Below are positions 12,530-23,160 of a stretch of DNA of 64,000 nt, one piece after another (position 1 is the first letter of the stretch; each line of letters opens with the position of its first letter). The DNA comes from Sipunculus nudus. Taxonomy: Eukaryota; Annelida; Sipuncula; Golfingiida; Sipunculidae. A program made the position numbers and the translations under genes. The notes beneath the pieces are model-generated. The model had not been told where the DNA came from. It worked only from the letters and a program-made list of their open reading frames with translations, and did not search any database. The DNA is taken from positions 82,114,142 through 82,178,141 of the forward strand of contig CM049306.1 in NCBI GenBank assembly GCA_026874595.1, read 5' to 3'.

Positions 12530-13060
12530 AAGAACAGAACAGAAGTTTATTCAGGAAAAAGGCTTCAGGCCCAAAGTTCCAAACAATTCAAAGGTAATTC
12601 AGTCAAATAATTGCATAGAAATAACATACAGTAGCAATTTAACATTAATAAATAATGACTTTAACACATATTACATTACTGCATATACTGCCACAACTCT
12701 TAATGCTGTTGCTTCATTCGGTGTATTTTGACCTACATTTAAGATATATTTGCAAAATTTTAATTGCACTCTCTCTCTAAAGTTTCTGATTTTTTAAAAA
12801 CCCATAATTCACACCAATTTTTTAATACTGGCACTAAAATTTGTTCAAAAAGATAAAAAAAGATGTTTTGTACTAACGTATGTTGGTGTATTTTTGACCA
12901 AGATAATTTGTGGAGAAAGTAATACCAAGATAATTAAAGTATGGAACCACTTCTAACTGTTCACCTTTCAAATACCATCTTTTGTGTCTACACAATTAAC
13001 CATATCATCTGCAAATAACAAAGTCATTATATGTTAAAGATTACCATTTATATATCCCTT
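12530..13060 (-). pseudogene. Decayed LINE reverse-transcriptase fragment with FADD motif
   Basis: On the - strand near 13000-13035 the sequence translates to TLLFADDMV, the catalytic palm motif of a reverse transcriptase. It is followed, after one frameshift, by RWYLKGEQLEVVPYFNYLGI, typical of the segment after the active site in mollusc LINEs. Further on come LFEQILVPVLKN-CELW and a KYILNVGQNTPNEA-like stretch with several frame breaks. The element ends near 12540, where ctttgggcctgaagcctttt and a gaataaa resemble a LINE 3' end. It is too decayed to encode protein. It lies antisense within the 9.9-kb intron of the secreted-protein gene. Confidence 0.7.
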
Positions 13061-13278
13061 GACAATTGTTTCTGTGTAAATTATTACATTACTCATCTTT
13101 AAATGAAGAAAAGTTAAGATATATATTATTTCAAAGTAAATTCAGAAATGGGACCAATGTCTATTATTCTAATTATTAATATATTTCATTTCCAATTAAT
13201 CAATATATTCTCTGAAGGGGATGATTACAATGATGGCAGTCCCCCTTGTTAAAAAGAAAGGCAAAATATACCCAGACA

Positions 13279-13293
13279 CCCCCCCCCCCCCCC
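13279..13293. repeat. Poly-C tract next to a gacgcccctg repeat end
   Basis: A 15-base C run is followed by gtatgacgcccctg. The mirror motif agtggcgtcaattt occurs at about 12409 on the + strand. The LINE fragment between them may therefore have landed in an older inverted-repeat element. Confidence 0.4.
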
Positions 13294-13517
13294 GTATGAC
13301 GCCCCTGTAAAAAAACATATTTTGATATATTTTTTCAGCAGTTTACAACGCTCGATTTTTCCCTAACGAGTGTTAGATATCCAGCGACCTCTTCAGATTG
13401 GCAGGAAGAATCATATTGGTAATTGTGGTGAAAGACTCAAAGACGAAACATCTGTCCATTTTTCAGTACGGTGTCACTTAAGTCACTGAACAGCACAATA
13501 GCTTAGATATTTTTTTT

Positions 13518-13800
13518 TCTAAACTAAAAATCTGCATTCTAAGGAATGCAAACCTCCGCCATGTTCACATATTCGGCCAATATTCCCAAGTTTCATTCGT
13601 GTATAAGTGACATGTAGATTTGAAAATATTCATTGATGAAGTTCCTTAATCCGGATCCTGTGCCTGATCGACACCAACATCAAATCCCAGAAATGCCCGG
13701 AAAATTTCATGACATTCCGTTGATGACTGTGTGAGTTATCTTGTGAAGAAACACAGACACAAACACACACGAACGAGGATGAACGCATACCATCCCAGCT
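13518..13800 (+). repeat. Dispersed repeat family C, copy 1
   Basis: It begins aaatctgcattct and continues with cctccgccat, attcggcc, ttcattcgtg, a gatccn-tgcctgatcgacacc block, and a tail of ttgtgaagaaacacagacac with CA-rich sequence. The same order is found at 43553-43835 (full) and 14915-15025 (first third only). Non-coding. The CA-rich end and the recurrence suggest an old non-autonomous element. Confidence 0.6.
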
Positions 13801-14914
13801 GAGGCAATTGTAGACTGTGTTTTAATTCAGTACACAGGTTAATCTCCCTGTATGCTACCTCTCTGCCTGCCAATGCCTTCTCTAATTACAGCTGCGTCAT
13901 AACCAGCTACAGGAAGCGTTAATGTTAGCCACAGAGTTGGATACACATGTACATTGCGTCTTTCATGCAGATGCTTTCTTTGCTTACCATAGAACGTATA
14001 ATGTTCTGGCTCGCAAAGACATATCGTTAAATATTCCAAACTGAATCATGTATTCTCAGTTAGCTGATAAAAAGGAGAATAAGCTCAGCGATGCTGTCAG
14101 CAGAAGGAGAACAACAATGATATTTTTTTTAACTTCGCATTAGCTTACCATTAACGTTACCATATTCTTTGTTCTGTGTGGCTTATGGCATTCTGACCAT
14201 ACCTTTTGTAAACCTTTCGCCACATGTCAGTGTTAAGAGATCATTGTTGCTGTTAAGGTATTATAATGAACATTTGAAGTTTTGTTCTGAATTTCACCCG
14301 TTTAATTGCTTTTTATCAGCACTTGGATGATTAATGTTTGTGGAGAGTAGTTATTTATTATTATGTTCTACCCTTGGTTATTGGATTTGCAATGACGGTA
14401 AAATTTCTTAAAATATTTTGTGGAGAGTCTGTATCGAGGCCCAGAGCCATTGTGGTAGAGCTATCAGTGAATTTAGTGGATGAACCGTGAAAACATTTCC
14501 TGTGTTGTGTAGTTTGATAAGGGTCCTGGCGGAGGGTTGTGGTCTCTGACTAATTTCTTGGTATGTCATCCGGTCATCAGGTATTTGCTTGCTTCTTAAT
14601 ATGTGATCATTCCCAGACCATTGAATTTTCTGTTGTTCCTGGTATTTACGTTGGAGGTGGCATGGAATGCATATCTCAGGTTAACGACCGGTGGGTCGTA
14701 TGTTGAAAGTCTACTCACAAATAAAAATATGTCATTGTCCGCCGTCTCTCCATCCTCATTCCGTTTACATATACGCGTCAGCCCCCCACAGTGCAAACTT
14801 GGCCTTTTTTTAATTAAAAAATGTTTCACCAAGAATAAAACTAATTTCTTATTCCGCTGATCTTTTTGAGTATCCGACATCCTTTCACAGCAGTGACAGA
14901 GAAACGCACAGAAG

Positions 14915-15025
14915 AACTAGAAATCTGCATTCTGAGGAATGCATGCCTCCGCCATTCACTAACACGTATTCGGCCCATATTCTCAGGTTCATTTGTGCAT
15001 AAGTGTAAGGCATATCCTTGCCAAT
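14915..15025 (+). repeat. Dispersed repeat family C, truncated copy 2
   Basis: It matches the first third of the copy at 13.5 kb (aaatctgcattctgaggaatg, cctccgccattcac, tattcggcccatatt). It stops shortly before the 3' end of the L1-like LINE that lies to its right. Confidence 0.6.
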
Positions 15026-15515
15026 TATTTTTTCTTTCTTTTTTATAGATGTCTCAGAGATATTATTATTTTTTTCGTGTATCATCATTGACATCCATGT
15101 TTATTTGTGGACAATACAAATACAAGAGTACAATTACTACCTACGTCTATCCACCAACAGAGTCATATAACACACAAATACAAAGACAATTCACACTTTA
15201 CACTAATGCACCAATCCTTTTATAATTAATCTTTTACTTATTTGTATATTATATGCCATCTTTGTTTTTCTTTTTTTTTCTGTGTTCTACATTTCTACAT
15301 TTAACAGATATATATATAAGTGCCAGTTTATAAATTAGAACGTTCATTTGCAGATCCAACAACAACTTTTACTTCAGCTGCAATAAACAAACCGTACTTG
15401 TTCTGTACCAAAGAAACTACTAAACTTCATTCCAACTAAAATTCATTCAACACCCATATGTGTTTTTTATTTTAATTCTGTGAATTGTTCTACCAAACAT
15501 ATTATATATTACATG

Positions 15516-16004
15516 TTACAGGAAACTACTTAAAGGCTCCCATTTTTTAGTGTGAAACCTCATTTTATTATTGTTTGATGCTATTTTACTTTCAATATTA
15601 TAGACACTTTTTAAGCGATGTAAAAAATGATGAAACAGTTGACGTACTACACATTCCCCACTCCTTAATAATAACTCACGACTTTGAAATAGTGTTATTC
15701 TAAAAACAAGCATAATGTGATTAATTAACAAGTTACTTTCACTGACAGGAATAGTACCAAACAATGCAATTTCTTTGGACCAGTAGGGAAGATTTAATTG
15801 TGACTCTTCAAATTGTCTTTTGATGTTTAAGAATAAGTTTGTAGCTGTGTTACATTCATAGAATAAGTGCACTGTTGATTCTTCATTTATTAAACAGTAG
15901 GAACATCTGTTTGAATCTTTTAATTTCCATTTATATAGTAACTTGTGTACACTCAGATAATTCTCGTGAATATGTGTCGAAAGTGATTTTGTAAATAGCC
16001 TCAC
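15516..16004 (-). pseudogene. LINE C-terminal zinc-finger (zf-RVT) region
   Basis: A 162-codon open stretch with KWKLKDSNRCSYCLINEE followed by VHLFYEC, the Cys-x2-Cys ... His-x4-Cys arrangement of the zf-RVT module near the end of many L1/Tx1-like ORF2 proteins. It is the last coding part of the LINE; about 400 bp of 3' untranslated sequence follow. It is not an independent gene. Confidence 0.8.
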
Positions 16005-16119
16005 AGCAATTTACCCACATCTCTTTATCAATATTATGATTTATGGTCCACCAGTGAAATGCAGAAGATAATAAAAATTTCTTTTCAATCAAACTCGTAT
16101 ATATTAGTTTCCAACTTAC

Positions 16120-17055
16120 TTACAGAAATTCTGCACGTTCTTTCATTGTAGGTTTGTGTATTTCTTTAATTATATTTAGCCACTCCTTAGGAATGGCATG
16201 ATATATTTGCATAAGATTTAAATAATCAATTTGATTCAAATCATTATCCTTACTTATAACCTCCTCCATTTTTAAGATTTTTCCATTTGTATCTACTGTG
16301 TCTGAAATAAACTTAAATCCTGCCTTAAACAACTTTTTGTAAAATAAACTTTTCTTTTTCATCAAAATGAACTTGTTATTCCATAAAGGTTGTTGTTAAA
16401 CTTGATCTTGTGAAATAGGATATTTTTCCTGTGTGGATGTCCATGCCTTTAAACATTCTACATAAAACGTAGGAAGTGAGTTTGGTTTTCTTGTTATATC
16501 ATCATTATATCCTATAGCTGAAAGACCTCCTATTCTTGTTAAGAAGAAAGAAGGTATTGCTTTCCATTGTTCCATATCTGTATTCAGTAATCTTTTCGTC
16601 CACATTATTCGCTTTGTTTGTATCATTGATTTAACATCAGGTATTTATAATCCTCCTTGATTATATTCCCCAATCGCTGTTAAGTATTTTACTTTAGGTC
16701 TTTTTGATTTCCATATAAAATTATTACACTCATGCTGAATTATTCAATAAAACCTTCTGGCGGAGAACATACATTCCAAACATATACAAGTTTTGAAATT
16801 ACTAAAGACCTAATTATCTCAATCCTTCCAAATTTGGTTAACTGTCTTCTTGACCATATATTTAAAACGGCTATGAAGTCCCGTTCTCTTTTTAAAAAAA
16901 ATTAAGTGTATTGAACAGTGTGGTATCATAGGTAAATTGGATACCTAGGAGTTTAATAGAACCTTGATAAAGATTAACCCATTTGCAGTCTCCTTTTTTT
17001 CTCTTCTGCATTTCCATTTACCGAGCCAAGCAAGCCCAGATTTATTATAATTTAC
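16120..17055 (-). pseudogene. LINE post-RT region, decayed
   Basis: After the deletion at the RT active site, the - strand reads GLAWLGKW and, with several frame breaks, YLTAIGEYNQGG, IPDVKSMIQTKRIMW, QWKAIPSFFLTRIGG and IYHAIPKEWLNIIKE. These are typical of the connector between RT and the C-terminal zinc-finger in L1/Tx1-like LINEs. No intact frame runs through. Confidence 0.75.
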
Positions 17056-17060
17056 TCTGA

Positions 17061-18176
17061 CTAATCAGCAAATATACACTGTCTTAGTTCGCTGCTTGCG
17101 ACCTTAATTCCCTTTAAATCTTTACTTTGGCGAACCATACAAGCCATTACCTCTATTACCAGTATAAACAGATAAGGAGCAATCGGGTCTCCTTGCCTAG
17201 TTCCTCGTTTCAGAGGAAAGTATCCTGAAGACATTCCATTATTAATTATGCAGCTTTCTAGATTATTATGTAACACCTTGATCCATCTTATAAAAGAAAT
17301 ATGAAAACCCATTTTTTCTAGAACTGCTATCAAAAATATGTGATCAACTGAATCAAATGCAGCTTCAAAATCAGCAGCCATCGTTAAACCGGACATATTT
17401 TCTTGTTCTGTATATCTCATGACATCTGATATAATTCTTAATGGTACGCCAATGTACCTTCCATATAAAAATGCACACAGGTCTCCTTTTATTAACTCAG
17501 GCAAAACTCTTTATAACCTGTTGCAAAGTACTTTACTTAGTATTTTAACGTCCACGTTGATAAGGCTAATTGGACGCCATGATTTAAATAATCTAATATC
17601 TTTGCCTGTTTTTTCAATTAATATAATTATTGCTTGTCTTTGGCTTAGGGTCATTTCACCGGATTCCAAACAATAATTAAAACACTGTAACACATCTGGT
17701 CCGACATCTTGAAGGAAATTCATATAAAATTCTTTAGACAGTCCATCATTCCCAGGTGATTTATTGTTCTTCATACTCTTTAATACATCATTTATTTCAT
17801 CCATCGTTACAGGACCAGAACATATGTTAGCATCTTCCTCAGACAGGCAGGGTACATTTATAGTTGAGAGAAAATATTTACACTCCTCTATAGTAAGTGA
17901 GCTTGTTCTTTCATACTTTTCTTTGTATAATTTATTTAATTCATTTAATATTTCCTGACCATCGGTGATTTCTTTATCTTCTACCATCAGTCTTCTAACA
18001 AAACTTTTGGATTTATTTCTTTTCTGAAGGTTCAAAAAGTATTTTGTGCTTTTCTCACCTTGCTCATACCACTTTGTGCGGGATCTTATAATTAAACCCT
18101 CTGTTATATAATCATTACACTTTTCCAGTGTCTTCTTAGCTTCTAAATAAGCGGTTACTTTCTCATTTGTGGACAC
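17061..18176 (-). pseudogene. LINE reverse-transcriptase domain, broken
   Basis: Two adjacent open stretches (18176-17511 and 17504-17061) lie in one frame, separated by a single TAA where the family usually has a lysine-type residue between CNRL and VLPELI. RT motifs seen: NNKSPGNDGL, WRPISLINVD, the palm MAADFEAAFDSVDH (first catalytic Asp), RQGDPIAPYLF, then CIFAD followed at once by a stop. The second Asp of the F-A-D-D active site and about 35-40 following residues are absent, because the next recognisable sequence (VNYNKSGLAWLGKW) follows directly. A frameshift also lies just before 18176. The enzyme cannot be active. Confidence 0.88.
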
Positions 18177-19554
18177 TCTTTTCTAGTTCGTTAACAATTT
18201 TCTCTAAGTCTTTGTATTCTTTTTTAAATTTTCTTGCCTTGTTTTTACTATATTCAGAGGTATATTTCCTAATATAATATAAATATTATATAATAATATA
18301 TATAATATAGTAAAGCGTTATTAAATTTCCAATAACTCGGGCCATGCTTTTGCTCCTGAAAAGAAGCATAAAAACAATATAGCTGAATGATCAGAGTCCA
18401 CTGCTGTTAAGATGTCACTTCCTGTTACGTATGGTTGTAAAGGAGTGAACTCCTTGCCAATTTAATTCAACTAACAATATGTAAACAACAGATTCTTCAC
18501 ATGCCGTCTGAACAACAGCACATGAACAAAAAACGGATCAGGTTTATATGGCTTTATTTTATTGGTCAAAATATCGAAGAAATCTCACCAATGTGAAAAA
18601 GACGCTAGAACAGCCCTCTTGATCGAAGTCTGCGTCAGCGTAATTTCCACAGACTTGATGGTAAGAAGATGATCTCTGTCAATATGCAAATAAATTCATG
18701 ATACTGACAGGCTTGGTAAAAATCGATATTATTAAATGACACGTCTATAAGGGTAAACAAATGTTTCTAAAAACTCTAAACATAACATCAGCAGTACTAC
18801 TTTTATTTTTGAGTCAAGGAGATTACACTAGTAATGTCACGGTTGGTATTTCAAAAAATGTTTTTGTCATACACCCTTTAGTACAGTCTAAAATAGGGAC
18901 TGAAAGATGATATGAAGTAACTAGGTGTACATACTCGCCAAGCGATCACTGCGGGCAAAAACTCGGATCGGAATGTGTGACCTTGGCAATACGGTCAAGG
19001 TCAATAATAGATATCCGGAGCACATCTGTGAACTAGAAGCAATATTGGATTTTAGCGCAACAGATAATGGCGGAAGAAAAGAAACAAACACTGAAATCGT
19101 TGTTTTGGTTTACCCAAATATGAATATAGAAAAAAAAGACACATTAAAATCTGGTAAACCTCTGTCGGATATCTCTTTTTTGTTTAACTGAAAAACAGAG
19201 AGAAGTAACATGAACTCATACGATGAACTCATACGATGAACTACCAAAGTGCAGAAAATATATTAATGAGATGATTTGTGTAAAGGTTCACCAACGCAAT
19301 GTTTGCCCTAAAGGTCAACTCTGCAAGCCGAAACAAAGGCGGTACCTCATATCAGGGAATAACCCTCGGCCGATAAAAATCTCATCATGGTAGAGAATAA
19401 TTTGAAGACAATTCAGAAGCTGATTCAGAAAACCTACAAAATGTACTGTATTGTTCCTTTGGTGTCACCCTAAACCTCCATGAATTCTCTTCTCTTGTTT
19501 TTTATTTATTTTTTTTTGGAAGGGGGGGGGGGGAAGTATAATTGCAAACAGCCC

Positions 19555-19940
19555 AATCAACAAAATAATAATAATAATTTATTTTATATGGAGTAAAAGC
19601 ACATATGTGCTCTTAAACGCTTAACACACATTGAAATACACATAAATATTATAGCTGAGTAGATAATCTACACGAAAACTTAAAATATAAAATAGAAAAT
19701 ACTGAAAACTATGATGTACATGTATCACTAAGAAATGCCCACGGTTATTAAATGAAAATAAATAAATAAAGATGGTAAAAATTTACATACAATCGTATGC
19801 CTTTATAAAAAGGTGTGTTTTCAGTTGTTTTTTAAAACGTTCAAGTGTGACTGCAGATTACAAATGTTGAGGTAATTCGTTTCATAATCTAGGCCCTGAA
19901 AAAAACTAAAAGCTCGTTCCATAGCAAAAGTCCACCTTGA
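19555..19940 (-). pseudogene. 3' end of a second LINE (CR1/L2/Rex-like C-terminus)
   Basis: On the - strand from 19896 the frame reads GPRL-*-NELPQHL-*-SAVTLERF, then KKQLKTHLFIKAYDCM and a terminal stop at 19785-19783. This is the characteristic last segment of many CR1/L2/Jockey-group LINE polymerases, with the usual Trp and Arg codons turned into stops. About 220 bp of 3' UTR and a microsatellite-like ttattattattattttg end follow at about 19560. A 12-base poly-G run borders it at 19522-19533. Confidence 0.75.
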
Positions 19941-20268
19941 GAATGGTACTACCAAATAAGCAACCTAACAACCCACCAAACTACTAATAATCCATGGACG
20001 ATTATAAATATACTTTTTGGCGGAGTTAGAATAGTCAAGCAAACCAGCAGGTTCTGCATTGAAATCATACACTTACACATACACAATACATAATAATTTA
20101 TATACAAATATGTATAAATATATATATGTGTGTACATATATTTATATATATAAATAATAATTATCATCATTGTTATTGTTGTGTTATTATTATTATTATT
20201 ATTATTATTTTATTTTTTTTTATAATTATTTAAGTATGGTTTAACCTGGATATCTGGATATATTGCAG

Positions 20269-20418
20269 TTCAAGGACAGACTGAAACAACACAGTGACAC
20301 ACGGGATAACTTGGAAAGCTGTACAAGAGATCGGGATCAGTGTATGGAGATTTTACTGAGTGAGAATTGTACCCTTAAGGGGGTACCACATATAACAGAC
20401 GGACGCTACGAGATCGGG
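20269..20418 (+). CDS. Third exon of the same secreted-protein gene: charged helix with three cysteines
   Basis: The exon has an acceptor at tattgcag (AG at 20267-20268) and a textbook donor (ggg|gtaagt, GT at 20419). It is exactly 150 bp, 50 codons, phase 0 at both ends, so it joins in frame with the 10.1 kb exon and the 22.5 kb exon. It supplies residues 72-121 of the partial product. It opens with a strongly charged, probably helical run (FKDRLKQHSDTRDNLESC) that continues the helix begun in the previous exon. It holds Cys89, Cys96 and Cys105, spaced i/i+7/i+9, and one possible N-glycosylation sequon (N104-C-T). The intron before it is 9.9 kb and carries several LINE remnants; a MITE starts only 50 bp after the donor. 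Confidence 0.75.
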
Positions 20419-20468
20419 GTAAGTGGCTATGTGGGTGCAGTTCAGTATAGCTGAAATACACGGTCTAA

Positions 20469-20796
20469 GGCCAAAATAAAAAAAAAGGTATGGTTCTCAG
20501 GCACTTTTTTCTTAAATCAATGCTGGCGGTCGGTTTTTTTATTTTATTTTTTGGTATGTTTCGATATAAATGATAAGAGAAAAGCATGATAATAACAGAT
20601 TTATTTTGCTAAACAAGTAATTGCACTACATAACAAAGGAAAGTGTATAATTTTATCTTCTTGAAAGAACTGTCCGAGCGGCTGCAGCTCAAAATAGGTA
20701 AGTTCCTATTGAAAATCAAAATAAAAATATTTGATGCGGGGATTTAAAATTTATGCGGGCGGTGCCTGAGAACCATACCTTTTATTTTTTATGGCC
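20469..20796 (+). mobile_element. MITE family A, copy 2
   Basis: A 328-bp copy with outer GGCC at both ends (20469 and 20793), AGGTATGGTTCTCAGGCAC on the left and GTGCCTGAGAACCATACCT on the right. Flanking bases are taa on both sides, a possible TAA target duplication. It contains the internal ctgtccgagcggctgcagct segment shared with the 41.4 kb copy. It begins only 50 bp after the donor of the 20.3 kb exon. Confidence 0.8.
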
Positions 20797-22039
20797 TAAT
20801 ACCTCGGTGCTATAGCTGGGTTCGGCTCCCCTGGGACCCTGATTTAAAGTAGACAATAAATTTTAACATGTTCCGTGAAAAATCTGTTAACGACCACATC
20901 ATTGTTTAAAGACCAGCTCGAAATAACGACTTTTTTTTATTTTCCCGATTTCCACCTCTTTTTTTCCTCTCATATTTAAACCTTTAAATAGAGGGAACTT
21001 TTTTCTGTTTTACGGACACTTTCTTATTGACCCTTATTATGCGACCACTAAAAATTGAGAAAACATGACCGGAACAAGTGTAGCCCGGTGTTGAACAGAA
21101 ACAAACGCAATGCGTCAGTAACTGATACAGGCAAAATATAAAAAAAACTGCAACAGATAAAAAATAGCGCTACAGCTCTAGTGACGTAACCATGCATGTT
21201 CCCGTCAAGGCTTAGGCACGCCCCATATCAGAAAGCACCAATCTCCAAAAATCTTCAGATTTATTCTATGATTTCGGGTAAAATATATTAAATGATGTTT
21301 AATTTAAAAGTTAAACTAAAAAAGTCAAAACAGCTTCACTTTTTATTAATCGGTTTCTGAATTCAATAATTCGTTAGCCATAATTATTATTATTATTAAA
21401 AGTATGAAATCGCATAAAAAAACTAAACTTTGCCAATTTGGAGTTTTTTATATCATCAAGGAATACCACATGCAGTCCTTGAAGTCAGCGGGGTCGTTCG
21501 AACGCACCCAACGAACCCCAGAGGCCTTTGTGGTTTATAATAAGCAAATACGAGAATACAACCCAGTGTGTTACATAATTACACACGGAACATCAGAACA
21601 CACAGAAGGTGTTATAAAATGATACTTCAGATGCCTGGAATACCACGGGCATCAGTTCGAATCGATGGCATCCTGTAAACCTGGACTCTTTGAATATAAT
21701 TTTGATACTAAATTCTCTATCCGATTCTGCTATGTGTAACAGAGACTTGTCCAGGGACTTCAGAGTAAACGGCCCGTGTCGTCGGCCTAGGTATCGTTTG
21801 CAGGAATAGTTTTATAATGAGGTTTTCTAAATATGTTATGCAGGTATTTGAACTGTCAAACCACCACAAGTAACTTTTTTTACTTGTATCGTTGGACTTT
21901 GTTATTTTACCGTAATCACTTTCATGACATAGCACAACACATCAACATACACAGAATAATTTCATTATTTTATAACAATATATATTAACTTGTTATAATC
22001 ATTTTCATCACATTTAATGGAACAGTATTTTGTATTAAT

Positions 22040-22312
22040 TATTATTATTTTATCGTAATATGCATTTTTATGATAAGGATAATAATGATGAAGATGGTAA
22101 TAATGATGATGATAATGATAATAAAAATAAAAATAATAATAATAATAATGATAATTATAATGAAATTATTTCATTATAATTATTATAAGTAGTAGTAGCA
22201 GTAGTAGTCGTCGTAGTCTTTTTATTAGCCGTAGTAGAAGTAGATGTGGCATTAGAAGTACTGTTATAATAATTATAACAATAATCATAATAATAATAAT
22301 AATTATTATTAA

Positions 22313-22357
<45 letters not shown>

Positions 22358-22480
22358 TATTATTATTATTATTTTTATTATTATCATCATTACTTTTTTT
22401 ATTTTTATTATTTTTATTATTATTAATATTATTATTATTATTATTACTATTACTATTTCTTTTATTCCTGATTTTTTATT
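22040..22480. repeat. (AAT/ATT)n microsatellite region abutting an exon acceptor
   Basis: About 400 bp of imperfect AAT/ATT trinucleotide repeats with short tag/tac variants, changing phase from AAT-rich to ATT-rich along + strand. The final ATT-rich part supplies the pyrimidine-rich run just before the acceptor at 22486-22487. Poly-Ile frames across it are artefacts. Confidence 0.9.
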
Positions 22481-22487
22481 ATTACAG

Positions 22488-22853
22488 AAAAGTGATTTGT
22501 CAAGACTGTTGGGAGAGGATGCAATGAAGATGGCGATCCACCTAGACCACGCTTACAACATAACACACTCGCAATACAACAAGAACTACCGTATTGACGA
22601 CCACCACAAAGAAATACAGAAAATCCGCGACAACCACCTGTACGACCTACTGTGCTCAATCAGAAAGCTGCTGTCAAAGTCCTGGCCACTTCCGGTCAAC
22701 GAGTCCATCGTTCAGCCCATGTGCCGGAAGTTACACGTATCGGGAACGGACCACCGGAACTACATGCTGTTTTACGTGCTACAACAAATGTTTGACAAGC
22801 TCTACCGCCTGAAGTACCACCCCAAGTACAAATTCCTGTTCGACTACAAGTAA
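22488..22853 (+). CDS. Terminal coding exon of the secreted-protein gene: C-terminal helical domain
   Basis: The acceptor is attattacag (AG at 22486-22487), phase 0, followed by 121 codons and a TAA at 22851-22853. GC content is clearly higher than in the flanking DNA, as expected for a coding exon. The exon supplies residues 122-242. It has two probable amphipathic helices, around 158-184 (EIQKIRDNHLYDLLCSIRKL) and 208-230 (HRNYMLFYVLQQMFDKLYRL). It has Cys177 and Cys200 and possible N-glycosylation sites at N145-I-T and N192-E-S. The mature product would have eight cysteines, an even number that fits four disulfides. A helical, disulfide-bonded secreted ligand with phase-0 introns between helices recalls helical cytokines, but I see no diagnostic motif, so function is left open. 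An AATAAA lies about 300 bp after the stop. Confidence 0.8.
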   Translation, partial: KSDLSRLLGEDAMKMAIHLDHAYNITHSQYNKNYRIDDHHKEIQKIRDNHLYDLLCSIRKLLSKSWPLPVNESIVQPMCRKLHVSGTDHRNYMLFYVLQQMFDKLYRLKYHPKYKFLFDYK

Positions 22854-23154
22854 CAACTGCCTGTACACACCAGACGACCTTACGGATTACATCCCTCTCC
22901 TGAATGGACCACATACTTCGTCGATCATTCCAAGGACTTTGAATCTCTATAAATTATGTTGACGAGAAAAAGTCTAGTTATGCTGGTTATAAAAGTATGA
23001 GGACATTCTAACAATAGATTAAATGCCATATGAAATTATTATCCATCTTATGCTTTTCTTTGCCCTTGCAAGTTTTATTGATGGAAGTTCAAACCAAATT
23101 TTTCTTAAAGACTTTTACACTTACAGTATTATTTAACCAGTTTGTCAAATGTGT

Positions 23155-23160
23155 AATAAA
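23155..23160 (+). promoter_or_regulatory. Probable polyadenylation signal AATAAA of the secreted-protein gene
   Basis: A canonical AATAAA lies 302 bp downstream of the TAA that ends the terminal exon. The interval 22854-23154 would be the 3' untranslated region. The hexamer is common by chance in AT-rich DNA; the distance and strand make it plausible. Confidence 0.45.

Larger units (their letters stand above)
15090..18275 (-). mobile_element. 5'-truncated, inactive L1/Tx1-like LINE
   Basis: Read on the - strand, the element begins inside the linker before the reverse transcriptase (near 18275, next to a palindromic A/T stretch). It runs through RT, a post-RT region and a zinc-finger (zf-RVT) region, and ends about 15090, where an AATAAA (- strand) and AT-rich tail are seen. 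The endonuclease domain and ORF1 are missing, as expected for incomplete reverse transcription. The WRPISLINVDVKILSKVL and KRGTRQGDPIAPYLF segments place it in the L1/Tx1 group. It sits antisense in the large intron of the secreted-protein gene. Stops, a frameshift and a deletion make it non-functional. Confidence 0.85.

Noticed and set aside
22166-22390. Poly-Ile open frame on the - strand
   Set aside because: Translation of the AAT/ATT microsatellite.
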